Source of the DNA: Saprospiraceae bacterium
GTDB lineage: Bacteria; Bacteroidota; Bacteroidia; Chitinophagales; Saprospiraceae
Direction: 5' to 3'
Assembly: GCA_027488855.1 (NCBI GenBank)
Contig: JAIYAV010000325.1
Location: 1-44,184 of the forward strand
DNA: 44,184 nt
The notes below the pieces were generated by a model. That model was not told the origin of the DNA. It made no database searches and worked only from the letters and a program-made list of their open reading frames with translations. Made by a program: the position numbers and the translations under genes. Shown here piece by piece: positions 8,271 to 16,519 of the stretch (positions are counted from its first letter, which is position 1; every line of letters begins with the position of its first letter).

Positions 8271-9350
8271 TCACAACTTCTCCCCAAAAAACGCCAGCGT
8301 CTCCTTCCACATCACCCGCGTATACTCATGCCCTACCTCATCGTATTCGAAGTGTTTAAACTGCCCGGCTTTACCATACAGAGCATATACTTTTTCCAAA
8401 AAACCATTGATGTAATTGACTCCTTCCAGCGGTGCCATGCGGTCGCCTTTGCCCGACATGGTGAGCAAGGCACGCGGCGCAATACAAGCCAAAACCGCCT
8501 CGTTGTCAAAGTGCCGCAGCAAGTCCTGGACGTAATAATAAATGCCATGTGAACCCATCCGCCCCAACTTGATCAGTTCCTGATTGCGCACAATGCAAGC
8601 TACGGCCACGGTAGCCTTCACCCGGTCATCCACGGCAGCCAGCCAGTATGAGCGCAAGCAGCCCATACTCATGCCCACCGCTCCGATCCGGGCAGGGTCT
8701 ACTTCGGGGCGAGCGCAGAGGTAGTCCAGCGCCATTTGGTCATCGCGCACCATACTGCCCCAAAAGCTGCGGCCTTTGAGCAGGTTGATCCGGGCCCAGG
8801 TGAGTTCTTCATTTTTGCCTTTTTCATCCCGGCCATTGGGGCCTTTGCCGGAGCGTTCGCCGAAAGCATAAGAGTCGATTGCCAATACCACATAACCTTG
8901 TTCCACCAAACCTTCACCAGGGCCGTTGTCGTTGACCCAGTTCAGTTTGAACAATTCGTCTTTGCCGTGGGCGTAATCGCCACCGTGATAGTGGTGGTAC
9001 AGGATGCCGGGGGCTTTGGGTGCTCGTTGATCGGGGATGAGCAGGATGCCCGGTACAGTGGCGTCCATGCCGTTGAAAAATTCGAAGTATTCGATGGTGT
9101 AGCCTGCGCGTTTTTCGGTACGCAAGGTTTTGGCCTGGATTGCTGGGCGAGCAGGAAGCGGGCCGAAACAGGATTGGATGGTTTGGCGCACGGCTTTGCG
9201 GCCTTTTTCCCAGGCTTTGGCGGAACTGGGCAGCGGGAATTGGGGATACTCGAAGGAAACATCCTGGTATGAGGTGCCACTTTGCGCCAAACTTTCAAAA
9301 CCAAAGAAAAAACTGAAGACGACTAATAAGGCACAGGCTATTTTTTGCAT
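8271..9350 (-). CDS. Secreted alpha/beta-hydrolase, carbohydrate (acetyl/feruloyl) esterase-like
   Basis: A 359-residue exported hydrolase. The signal peptide (about 1-22) ends in SLAQ. The alpha/beta-hydrolase fold shows HHYHGGDYAHG near 119-129 (oxyanion region), the nucleophile elbow GMSMG with Ser228, a likely acid at Asp303 (SGKGDRMAP) and His341 (VGHEY). Similar proteins are annotated as acetylxylan or cinnamoyl esterases or as dienelactone-hydrolase-like proteins. As the last gene of the pectin operon, after the CE12-GH28 gene, it could remove acetyl or feruloyl esters from pectin side groups. This is inference from context; the exact ester is unknown. A 40-bp perfect palindrome precedes its start codon by 38 nt. 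Confidence 0.8.
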   Translation of the reverse strand: MQKIACALLVVFSFFFGFESLAQSGTSYQDVSFEYPQFPLPSSAKAWEKGRKAVRQTIQSCFGPLPARPAIQAKTLRTEKRAGYTIEYFEFFNGMDATVPGILLIPDQRAPKAPGILYHHYHGGDYAHGKDELFKLNWVNDNGPGEGLVEQGYVVLAIDSYAFGERSGKGPNGRDEKGKNEELTWARINLLKGRSFWGSMVRDDQMALDYLCARPEVDPARIGAVGMSMGCLRSYWLAAVDDRVKATVAVACIVRNQELIKLGRMGSHGIYYYVQDLLRHFDNEAVLACIAPRALLTMSGKGDRMAPLEGVNYINGFLEKVYALYGKAGQFKHFEYDEVGHEYTRVMWKETLAFFGEKL

Positions 9351-9388
9351 AACATTGAGTTCATTTTTTGAATTGACTAAGTCCTATC

Positions 9389-9517
9389 TAAGGTGATTTC
9401 TTAGGTGCCTATGGTTTCTTAGGTGGTGAAGAAAAAACGTGCTCTTCGCGCTTGCGCGCAAGAGTTTTTTATTTGAACCACCTAAGAAACCATAGGCACC
9501 TAAGAAATCACCTTAGA
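9389..9517. repeat. Perfect 40-bp inverted repeat, nested (family shared with 34071-34194)
   Basis: Arms 9389-9428 and 9478-9517 are perfect 40-nt reverse complements. The loop carries further stems: A6/T6 runs around CTCTT...AAGAG and a GCGCTTGCGC core. It sits between two minus-strand genes, 17 nt after the CE12-GH28 stop and 38 nt before the esterase ATG. A related copy with the same geometry lies at 34071-34194. Confidence 0.92.
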
Positions 9518-9534
9518 CATAGATTGCTTTGACC

Positions 9535-11868
9535 TTACTTCCGATTATAAACCTTAGTCGACACTTCAGTAGCCAATTCCACCTCCTTCTTCGCCTGCTT
9601 CAAATCCGTATTCAACAAACGCACCTCCGCCGAGCGCTGCCCACTGATGTGCAGCAACAAATCCATTGGCCCTTGATAACGGATGCCATCGAGGGTGACC
9701 TGTTTGCTGTTTTGTACCTGCATCAAGCGTTTCTCCTCCGTGAACAGACCGATGTTTTTAAGCTGAATGTTCTCTGCCTCCACACAGACCAGCCCCTCGG
9801 TACAACTCAGGTTGGCATTTTCAATGCTGATGTTGCGGATGGGCATTTCGGGTAGGCCGCGGATGAGGATACCCGTTGCAGCGCCTTGACAAACAATGTT
9901 TTTGATGTAAAAATTGCGGAATTGTGGTGTGCCTTCACCCAGTGGTTCTGCCTTCATTTCGGGCAGCACATTTTTTTCACCATTCAGTGCTACCGGGTCT
10001 TTGGCCATGTAGTACATGTCAAAGAGGATGGCCTCTCCGGGGATATTGGTCATGTTGATGTCGCTCACGTAGATGTTTTCCACGATGCCTCCCCGACCAC
10101 GGGCGGTTTTGAAACGCAAGCCTACATCAGTACCGAGGAAATTACAATCCGATACAAAAAGATTGCGCACCCCACCCGACATTTCGGAGCCAATGACGAA
10201 TCCGCCGTGCCCGTGAAAAACGGTGCAGTTGCGCACAATGATGTTTTCGGTAGGGACTCCTCGGTTGCGGCCCTCGGCATCGCGACCCGATTTGATACAA
10301 ATGCCATCGTCGCCCGTGTCGAAAGAACAGCCTTCCACCAGGCCATTGCGGCAGGATTCCAGGTCGAGGGCGTCGTTGTTTTGGCCATACCAGGGGTTGC
10401 GCACGGTTACGTTGCGCAAGGTGATGTGCTCACAAAGCAAGGGGTGAATGGTCCAGGCGGGCGAGTTTTGGAAAGTAATGCCTTCCAGCAATACTTGGGT
10501 ACAACGGGAAAGGGAAACCATGTTTGGGCGGAGGAAATCCTTGAACTCATTGCAATTGTCCAGGTTGAAACCAGCCGAAAGGATGCCCGGCTTTTGGATT
10601 TTCACCCCATTCAAGGAATTTTGCGATGGGTACCAGGTGCGTTTTTCTTCATCCAGTACCCCGCCAGAAGCGACGAGTTTTTTCCACTGCGCCTCGGTGA
10701 GTTTTTCTTTTTTGACCTGTCGCCACACTTGTCCGGCACCATCCACCATGCCTTGGCCAGTGATGGCAATGTTTCGGGCATCCACTGCCGAAATCGGGGC
10801 TTGACAACGAATGGCGTCCTGCCCTTCCCAGGTGGTTTTTACCAGGGGATAATCTTCACGCTTGTTGCTGAACTGTAATAAAGCACCCTTTTCGATGTGC
10901 AAATTGACATTGCTCTTGAGCACAATGGGGCCGGTCAGCCAAAACCCGTTGGGGATCAGCACTACCCCACCCCCGGCTTCGTTGGCCAGGGTGATGGCCT
11001 GATTGATGGCGGTAGTGTTCAGGCTGATGCCATCGGATTTTGCGCCATACTTCAGGATATTGAAGGTGTCCTTGCGGAAAACGGCTGGAGCTATTTTGGG
11101 CAATTCATATTCAAATTTGTCGGCAAAACGGGTGGTTTTGAGCAAACCCAGCAATGGATTGCCCATTTCCTTGATGCCCGCTGCGGCCAAACTAGCCATT
11201 ACACTGGCACCGTATTGGGAAAAATGGGTATCGTCAATTTTACCCTCGGGGAACTTGGTGTACATTTTCCCGGGAAGGTGCATGAACAAACTTTTGGAGC
11301 CTTCTACCCCCATTTTTTCAATCACCACGCGGCTTTGCGCATGCATGTCAATCAGTGGAACCCGTAGCGCTTTGGCTACTTCTTTGACCACTTGTGGGTA
11401 TTCCCCGTGGGTGTCTACAAACTGGCCTTTTTCGTCAAATTTGCGGCGCATGACCGGGGTCAGCAGAATGGGCTTGCCTCCTTTGGCCCTGGCTTCTTCC
11501 ACATAGCGCGTCAGGTTTTTGCGGTAATCGGTTTGGGGGGCAGCATAGCGGGTGGTGTCGGTATTTTTTTGGTCGTTGTGGCCAAATTGAATCAACACCC
11601 AGTCGCCAGGGCGCATTTGCTCCAGCACTTTTCCCCAACGCCCCTCGCTGCGGAAACTTTTGGTGCTGCGGCCATTTACGGCGTGGTTTTGTACCTCTAC
11701 GGCATTGGTAAAATACTGTTGCAGCACCATCCCCCAGCCCGTTTCGGGTGCATCAGTGGGGAGTTTATTGGCCATGGTGGAGTCGCCAATGAGGAAGATG
11801 CGGGTTTTGTCTTCGCCGGAATGGAAGGCGAGGAAAGAGAGGCAGAGGAGGAGGAGTATTTTTTGCAT
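9535..11868 (-). CDS. Fused rhamnogalacturonan acetylesterase (CE12) - polygalacturonase (GH28)
   Basis: A bifunctional pectinase of 777 residues with a short signal peptide (1-16). Residues ~22-240 are an SGNH/CE12 esterase: FLIGDST with nucleophile Ser30, block II NGRSTKSF (65-72), GHND at 96-99 and DDTH at 212-215 (Asp/His). Residues ~265-740 are a GH28 right-handed beta-helix: NNDALD at 497-502 (the usual NTDGxD site), TGDDGICIKSG with Asp520/Asp521, GHGG at 553-556 and RFK at 585-587 (the usual RIK). CE12 removes acetyl groups from rhamnogalacturonan and GH28 hydrolyses the galacturonan or rhamnogalacturonan backbone, so the fusion couples deacetylation to cleavage. Exo or endo mode and precise backbone are not readable. 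It follows the PL10 lyase gene across a palindrome. No sorting domain is seen, so a periplasmic location is likely. Confidence 0.93.
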   Translation of the reverse strand: MQKILLLLCLSFLAFHSGEDKTRIFLIGDSTMANKLPTDAPETGWGMVLQQYFTNAVEVQNHAVNGRSTKSFRSEGRWGKVLEQMRPGDWVLIQFGHNDQKNTDTTRYAAPQTDYRKNLTRYVEEARAKGGKPILLTPVMRRKFDEKGQFVDTHGEYPQVVKEVAKALRVPLIDMHAQSRVVIEKMGVEGSKSLFMHLPGKMYTKFPEGKIDDTHFSQYGASVMASLAAAGIKEMGNPLLGLLKTTRFADKFEYELPKIAPAVFRKDTFNILKYGAKSDGISLNTTAINQAITLANEAGGGVVLIPNGFWLTGPIVLKSNVNLHIEKGALLQFSNKREDYPLVKTTWEGQDAIRCQAPISAVDARNIAITGQGMVDGAGQVWRQVKKEKLTEAQWKKLVASGGVLDEEKRTWYPSQNSLNGVKIQKPGILSAGFNLDNCNEFKDFLRPNMVSLSRCTQVLLEGITFQNSPAWTIHPLLCEHITLRNVTVRNPWYGQNNDALDLESCRNGLVEGCSFDTGDDGICIKSGRDAEGRNRGVPTENIIVRNCTVFHGHGGFVIGSEMSGGVRNLFVSDCNFLGTDVGLRFKTARGRGGIVENIYVSDINMTNIPGEAILFDMYYMAKDPVALNGEKNVLPEMKAEPLGEGTPQFRNFYIKNIVCQGAATGILIRGLPEMPIRNISIENANLSCTEGLVCVEAENIQLKNIGLFTEEKRLMQVQNSKQVTLDGIRYQGPMDLLLHISGQRSAEVRLLNTDLKQAKKEVELATEVSTKVYNRK

Positions 11869-11930
11869 GATGCAAGACTTTTTATGGAGTTAAAACATGT
11901 GTCATCCCAAATTTCTTAAAACACTACAAA

Positions 11931-12054
11931 AGCGACATTTTTTTATCACAAAGAAAAAAAAGAGGACACAAAGGACACAAAGCAAAGCGTCGTCTACGTC
12001 TAACTTTGTGTCCTCTGTGTTTCTTCGTGCTTTCTTTGTGAAAATTGTGTCGCT
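11931..12054. repeat. Long imperfect inverted repeat in the kdu/pectinase operon
   Basis: Arms 11931-11981 and 12004-12054 pair over about 50 nt (outer AGCGACA/TGTCGCT, then CACAAAGAAA...GGACACAAAG), with some mismatches. The arms are made of short GGACACAAA repeats. It fills most of the gap between the PL10 gene (stop 12089) and the CE12-GH28 gene (ATG 11868). Confidence 0.75.
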
Positions 12055-12088
12055 TTGGAATTATTTTGAAAATTCGTGATGCTCCAGG

Positions 12089-13171
12089 TTATCGTTCATT
12101 TTTCGTTTTCCACTTCGCGTAGTCCACTTCGATCAATTTCGCAGGCCAGTTACCATAATATGCATAGCCCGTCCGACGCTCATTTTCAATCTCCGCCAAA
12201 GTGGCTTTGGGCTGACTATCCCGACCCACAAAAAAAGGCTGATTGGTTTTTAAATCATAAAAACGCGCCCAAAGCACCGACTTGGGATCGGCCACCACTA
12301 CGCGGTCTTTGCCTTTGGGCTGATTGGGATCGGCGATGTCTTGTAAATTGATGCCTTTGATTCTAACCGCATCCAGCCAGGCTACTCCGGCGTGAATGGC
12401 TTTTTTTACCGCATCCGAAGGTTGCTCAATGGCCATCAAAAAGCGCAGGATACCCACACTTTCATTGCCACTGAGGGAGGGTAGTTCAAAGGCACGGGCT
12501 TTGGCTGGTTGCAGGGTTTTGCTGTCGTGTTGGGCGCACCAAACCGTCAAGGTAGTTCCCTGATAAAATTGAGTTTTAAGGATACACTCGATGCCTTTGT
12601 CTACCGCTTTTTGGGCCTCAGCACCCAATGTTTTTTGCAACGGTCCAAAGTGTTGTTGACCAGTAGCGGTGTATTTCATCACCCAAAGCACATCGATCAT
12701 GGCGTGGTCGTTGTAGGTGATGTGCTTGTGGTAGCCACTGGAATCGGGATAAAATTGGGGCCAGCCGCCAGCTTTGTTTTGGGCTTGTAGCAAGTAACGC
12801 ACCCCATTTTCGGCGGCTTTCAGGTAAGCCGGGTTGGTCGTTTTGGTATGCGCTCCCATCAGGTATTTGATCTCGCGGGTTGTAGCCTGATCGTCGATGG
12901 TGGCATCCAATTTGTTCTTTTCGCTGAGGTACTTGGTTTTTTCGCTTTCGCTGAGGGCTTTGTTGTAGTTGATGGCATTGCCGCCGGGTTGGGGCCAGCC
13001 GCCGTTGTTGCGCTGGATAAGTAGCATTTTTTCGGCAATGGAATCCTGGACTACGGTCACAGAATTGGTCGCGGAGTGGATTTGCTGCTGCACCTGGCAG
13101 CCACTCGTCAATATGACGAATGGCGACCAGAGCAGGGCAATCAAAATGCCTATTTTTTTTATGATCATCAT
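12089..13171 (-). CDS. Pectate lyase, PL10 family (PelA-like)
   Basis: Polygalacturonate lyase, 360 residues from the chosen ATG, cleaving unmethylated pectin by beta-elimination. An N-terminal hydrophobic segment ends LTSGC with Cys25, a probable lipoprotein site. The alpha/alpha-toroid shows the repeated GGWPQ signature (near 57-62 and again at GGWPQFYP), ITYNDHAMIDVLW, LSGNESVGILRFLM and SVLWARFYDLKTNQPFF, the last including the Arg region characteristic of PL10. The frame is open to a TTG at 13186, which would overlap the kduI stop; the ATG at 13171 (or 13168) directly precedes the signal sequence. It lies 11 nt after kduI, so it is clearly in one operon with kduI and kduD. As a likely periplasmic or surface lipoprotein it should supply unsaturated oligogalacturonides to that pathway. 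Confidence 0.9.
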   Translation of the reverse strand: MMIIKKIGILIALLWSPFVILTSGCQVQQQIHSATNSVTVVQDSIAEKMLLIQRNNGGWPQPGGNAINYNKALSESEKTKYLSEKNKLDATIDDQATTREIKYLMGAHTKTTNPAYLKAAENGVRYLLQAQNKAGGWPQFYPDSSGYHKHITYNDHAMIDVLWVMKYTATGQQHFGPLQKTLGAEAQKAVDKGIECILKTQFYQGTTLTVWCAQHDSKTLQPAKARAFELPSLSGNESVGILRFLMAIEQPSDAVKKAIHAGVAWLDAVRIKGINLQDIADPNQPKGKDRVVVADPKSVLWARFYDLKTNQPFFVGRDSQPKATLAEIENERRTGYAYYGNWPAKLIEVDYAKWKTKNER

Positions 13172-13182
13172 CGTAGAATAAA

Positions 13183-14013
13183 TCAACGCAATACGTCAAC
13201 GGGTTGTGGATCCATATCGGTGTATTCCTGGTTTTCGCCCGCCATACCCCAAATGAAGGAATAGCTGCTGGTACCCGAACCTGCGTGGATGGACCAGGGA
13301 GGTGAAATGATGGCCTGGTGATTGGCTACCCACAGGTGTCGGGTTTCTTGTGGCTCACCCATCAGGTGCAGTACCCGTTGGTTATCAGGAACATTGAAGT
13401 AGAAATAGGCCTCCATGCGGCGATCGTGGACATGGGGAGGCATGGTGTTCCAAACACTGCCCGGTTCCAATACCGTCAAGCCCATCACCAACTGACAACT
13501 GCGGATGCCTTCCAGGTAAATGTACTTGTAAATGGTGCGTTTGTTGGCCGTTTCCATTGCGCCCATCTCCACGGGTGAAGCTTCTTCTTTGAGCAAACGC
13601 CGGGTGGGATAATTTTGGTGAGCTGGCGAAGACAAGAGGTAATAATGGGCCGGGGCGTTGGAATCTACACTTTCAAATACAACCTGTTCATTACCTTTGC
13701 CCACATAGAGGCAAGCCATAAACGGCAAATCGTATACCTCATCGCCCACTTTAACCCGACCATCGCCGCCTACGTTGATGATGCCCAGTTCTCTTCTTTC
13801 CAAAAAATAATTGCTGCGCAAAATGGGATAAGTAGGAAGTACCAAAGCACTGCTCGTTGGTGTGGCGCCGCCGATGATGACCCGATCGTAATGTGAATAC
13901 ACCAAGTTGATTTCGCCGGGTGCACAGACTTTTTCAATCAAAAAATGCTCGCGCAAAGCCTGACTATTCAGGCTTGCCGTTTCTTTAGGACCGATTGCGG
14001 TACGGATTTGCAT
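13183..14013 (-). CDS. kduI: 5-keto-4-deoxyuronate isomerase (4-deoxy-L-threo-5-hexosulose-uronate ketol-isomerase)
   Basis: Cytoplasmic KduI converts 5-keto-4-deoxyuronate (DKI), made from the unsaturated ends left by pectate lyases, to 3-deoxy-D-glycero-2,5-hexodiulosonate (DKII). The protein of 276 residues is near the usual ~278. The cupin zinc ligands are visible: PPHVHDRRMEAYFYF gives His194, His196 and Glu201, and WSIHAG gives His243. It opens with the typical QIRTAIGPKETASLNSQALR region. The frame is open to a TTG at 14061 inside a palindrome, but the ATG at 14013 gives the family length. kduD lies upstream in the same transcript, and its product takes over the next step. Confidence 0.97.
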   Translation of the reverse strand: MQIRTAIGPKETASLNSQALREHFLIEKVCAPGEINLVYSHYDRVIIGGATPTSSALVLPTYPILRSNYFLERRELGIINVGGDGRVKVGDEVYDLPFMACLYVGKGNEQVVFESVDSNAPAHYYLLSSPAHQNYPTRRLLKEEASPVEMGAMETANKRTIYKYIYLEGIRSCQLVMGLTVLEPGSVWNTMPPHVHDRRMEAYFYFNVPDNQRVLHLMGEPQETRHLWVANHQAIISPPWSIHAGSGTSSYSFIWGMAGENQEYTDMDPQPVDVLR

Positions 14014-14050
14014 ATTTTTTAAGTTGAAATGTTGGAAAGTTGAAAAGTTA

Positions 14051-14143
14051 GGCTGCCGCAAGATCGGGTGTGTGTTTGTGTGTGATAGATGGCGCGTCTA
14101 AGTCGCTCGCGGTAGCCACACCCACACTATCACACCCACACCC
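14051..14143. repeat. Palindrome filling the kduD-kduI gap
   Basis: GGCTGCCGCAAG (14051-14062) pairs with CTCGCGGTAGCC (14106-14117). The GTGTG-rich stretch 14066-14087 pairs with 14127-14143, which includes the first base of the kduD stop codon. The left side (GAAAAGTT...AGGCTGCCGC) repeats the arm/core junction seen at 6579-6700. Multiple pairings are possible, since the flanking arms are both made of GT/CA repeats. Confidence 0.7.
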
Positions 14144-14913
14144 TATCTCCCCATCCAACCGCCATCGACGGTCAAAATGGTGCCATTTACATAACTGGAA
14201 GCCTCGGAAGCCAAAAAGACAACCGGGCCTTTGAAGTCTGCGGGTTCGCCCCAGCGGCCAGCCGGGATGCGATCCAGGATGGTTTTGCTGCGTACGGGAT
14301 CGTTGCGCAGGGCTTCGGTATTATCGGTAGCAATGTAGCCGGGGGCGATGCCGTTGACGTTGACTCCTTTACCCGCCCATTCGTTGGCGAGGGCTTTGAT
14401 CAAACTTGCAATGGCGCCCTTGCTGGCGGCATAACCTGGTACGGTGATTCCCCCTTGAAAGGACAACAAAGAGGCGGTGAAGATAATTTTTCCACTACCC
14501 CGAGCCACCATTTCCTTGCCGATTTCGCGGGCAAGTACAAATTGGGAATTGAGGTTGATTTCGATGACGCGATCCCAGTATTCATCCGGGTGTTCGGCAG
14601 CGGGCTTGCGTAGGATGGTGCCCGCGTTGTTGATCAGGATGTCAATGACCGGGAAATCCTGCTTTACTTGGTTGATGAAGGTATACAGGTTGTCTCTTTG
14701 GCTGAAATCGGCCTGGTAAGGGTAAAACTTGCGCCCTAAGGATTGCACATAATCGCCAATTTCACTGCCATTCAAATCCAGACTGGAGGATACCCCAATA
14801 ATGTCTGCTCCGGCCTCAGCCAGCCCTTCGGCCATGCCCCGGCCAATGCCCCGGTTGCAACCAGTGACTAAGGCAACCTGATTATCCAGCCTAAATCCAC
14901 GCTCTATATTCAT
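14143..14913 (-). CDS. kduD: 2-dehydro-3-deoxy-D-gluconate 5-dehydrogenase (2-deoxy-D-gluconate 3-dehydrogenase)
   Basis: A short-chain dehydrogenase of 256 residues that reduces DKII to 2-keto-3-deoxy-D-gluconate (KDG) with NAD(P)H. It shows the nucleotide-binding TGCNRGIG (17-24), NNAG (95-98), catalytic Ser148 and Tyr161/Lys165 in YAASK, and the C-terminal VDGGWMGR common in KduD. Pairing with kduI makes the SDR assignment firm. The frame starts one codon earlier at a GTG (14916); the ATG at 14913 is preferred. It is first in the left pectin operon, diverging from the LacI-type regulator with the shared operator (15022-15045) between them. Confidence 0.96.
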   Translation of the reverse strand: MNIERGFRLDNQVALVTGCNRGIGRGMAEGLAEAGADIIGVSSSLDLNGSEIGDYVQSLGRKFYPYQADFSQRDNLYTFINQVKQDFPVIDILINNAGTILRKPAAEHPDEYWDRVIEINLNSQFVLAREIGKEMVARGSGKIIFTASLLSFQGGITVPGYAASKGAIASLIKALANEWAGKGVNVNGIAPGYIATDNTEALRNDPVRSKTILDRIPAGRWGEPADFKGPVVFLASEASSYVNGTILTVDGGWMGR

Positions 14914-14948
14914 CACACAATAAATTAAAAATTAAAATTTTATTTTGG

Positions 14949-14956
14949 TAAAACTA
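14949..14956 (-). promoter_or_regulatory. Possible -7 box of the kduD promoter
   Basis: On the minus strand this reads TAGTTTTA, one base from TAnnTTTG, and would give a ~30-nt leader before the kduD ATG. No -33 TTTG was found at 19-21 nt, so support is weak. Confidence 0.25.
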
Positions 14957-15021
14957 AGGATAACCATACGAAGCTAGGCTGAATATAGGTGATGTTTTAA
15001 TTCATTTGGCTAATTTTCTAC

Positions 15022-15045
15022 GCAAACGTTATCGGGAACGTTTGC
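15022..15045. promoter_or_regulatory. LacI-type operator between kduD and the regulator gene
   Basis: Perfect 9-bp arms GCAAACGTT and AACGTTTGC flank ATCGGG, with a central C|G step as in LacI-family operators. The site is 109 nt from the kduD ATG and 98 nt from the regulator start, and 24 nt (15019-15042) recur exactly upstream of susC at 29998-30021. Binding by the adjacent LacI-type protein is inference. Confidence 0.75.
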
Positions 15046-15142
15046 ATGAACAACTTTTTTAAAAATTGTTTAGGGTAAATCTTGAGTCCTTGCGTCTTTA
15101 TGGCTTATATTGTCTATTACTTAGCCGACTAAAAAAAATTCT

Positions 15143-16159
15143 TTGGAACCAGTAACGATTAAAGACATTGCCAAGGCACTGAAGTTGTCTACCTCTACGG
15201 TCTCGCGAGCCCTGCGGGATAGTTATGAGATCAATGCTGAGACCAAACGGATGGTGCAGGAATATGCCACCAAAATGAACTACCGCCCCAACCCCATTGC
15301 ACAGGGATTGAAGGAAAACCGCAGTCGGGCAATCGCCGTGATTGTACCCGAAATTGCCAACAACTTTTTTTCAGAAGCCATCACGGGGATTGAAGATGTA
15401 GCCAATAACCTTGGCTACGATGTGGTGATTTTTCAAAGCCACGAGTCTTACGACAAAGAGGTGTCCAATGTGCGCAACGTAGTGGCCCGACGGGTAGATG
15501 GCTTGTTGATTTCCATTTCCAACCAAACCAAAGATGTGGCCCACCTGAGTGACTTGCACGCAAGGGGTTTCCCATTGGTTTTTTTCGATCGGGTTTCGGA
15601 CGAGATCGATACCTACAAGGTCGTGGCAGACAATTTTTCGGGAGCGTTTATGGCTACCGATCACCTCTTGAGTACAGGCAAAAAACACATTGCACACATC
15701 ACCAGTTCGGCCGGTTTGTACATCACCAAAGAGCGCCTATCGGGATACAAGGCGGCGCTGGAAAAACATTCCATTCCTTACGATCCCGATTTGGTACACT
15801 ACTGCCTGAATTTTGACGCCGAACAAATGGATGGCATCATCGAAAACCTGCTGTCGAAACATCCACGGCCTGATGCCATTTTTACGGCCAGCGATCGTTT
15901 GGCTTTGGCTTGTTTTGAGGTCTTGTCGCGCAGGGGCATTCGCTGCCCCGAGGATTTGGCACTGATTGGTTTCACCAACCTCAAAGTAGCGCACCTGCTG
16001 TCTCCTGCACTGACCACGGTCACGCAGCCTGCCTTTGAAATTGGGCAGGTGGCCGTAGAGTTGTTGATTGATTTGATTGAAAAAAAGAAGCGACAGATGG
16101 GGGGCTCGTATTTGATTAAGTTGCCAACGGAGTTGGTGGTGCGGGCGTCGTCGGTGTGA
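15143..16159 (+). CDS. LacI-family transcriptional regulator of the pectin locus
   Basis: A 338-residue regulator. The N-terminal helix-turn-helix TIKDIAKALKLSTSTVSRAL (residues 5-24) and hinge helix NPIAQGLKE (50-58) are classic LacI features, and the rest is a periplasmic-binding-protein-like sugar-sensing domain (IAVIVPEIANNFFSEAITGIE onward). The ligand is likely a pectin breakdown product such as KDG, DKII or an oligogalacturonide (inference from neighbours). The only start giving a complete HTH is TTG at 15143, because an in-frame TAG lies at 15122-15124 and there is no ATG between. A rare start may keep its level low. It diverges from kduD and converges on the CE8 gene across two strong hairpins. 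It is the obvious candidate for the duplicated AACGTT-N6-AACGTT operator. Confidence 0.93.
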   Translation: MEPVTIKDIAKALKLSTSTVSRALRDSYEINAETKRMVQEYATKMNYRPNPIAQGLKENRSRAIAVIVPEIANNFFSEAITGIEDVANNLGYDVVIFQSHESYDKEVSNVRNVVARRVDGLLISISNQTKDVAHLSDLHARGFPLVFFDRVSDEIDTYKVVADNFSGAFMATDHLLSTGKKHIAHITSSAGLYITKERLSGYKAALEKHSIPYDPDLVHYCLNFDAEQMDGIIENLLSKHPRPDAIFTASDRLALACFEVLSRRGIRCPEDLALIGFTNLKVAHLLSPALTTVTQPAFEIGQVAVELLIDLIEKKKRQMGGSYLIKLPTELVVRASSV

Positions 16160-16299
16160 GCGGGTCTGAAACTTTTAAGAGGGCCTCAAGGTGGGTATAA
16201 GTGCGTTTATTTACAACCATATTTGCGGGTACTTTAAGCTGATTGTTTAAAAGCGGGGTTAGCGATTTTGTTTTTTGGTTGAGTGCCGTATTGGGTGTA

Positions 16300-16352
16300 G
16301 GTGCCCCCCATTATTTCGTTTTTTAAATTGGGGGGCACCACCCCCCAAATTG
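16300..16352. terminator. Three-segment C/G/C hairpin set after the regulator gene
   Basis: GGTGCCCCCCA (16300-16310) is a perfect complement of TGGGGGGCACC (16329-16339). The same G-run with AATT can instead pair with CCCCCCAAATT (16341-16351). The alternatives exclude each other, like an antiterminator/terminator pair. It lies in the 360-nt gap 16160-16519, which holds no gene. Confidence 0.6.
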
Positions 16353-16367
16353 TATCTTCTAAGTCAC

Positions 16368-16465
16368 ACTACTGGACATTTTACTCGGAGGACATGAATT
16401 GCCACGTGCTTTAGCGCGTGGCAATTCATGTCCTTCGCTTCTGAAACACAAAAATGTCCAGTAGT
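16368..16465. terminator. Nested perfect hairpin between convergent lacI-type and CE8 genes
   Basis: Outer arms 16368-16382 and 16451-16465 are perfect over 15 bp. The inner arms 16389-16406 and 16417-16434 are perfect over 18 bp with a 10-nt loop. Its position between converging genes fits a bidirectional terminator. Confidence 0.7.
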
Positions 16466-16519
16466 ATGGTCAAAGTCGTACCTTTGTGTCCCTTGTGCTC
16501 ATTTTTTTCGTTTTGAAGC

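Noticed and set aside
13172-13186. TTG start at 13186 for the PL10 lyase
   Set aside because: It would overlap the kduI stop codon and put extra residues before a good lipoprotein signal; the ATG at 13171 is preferred.
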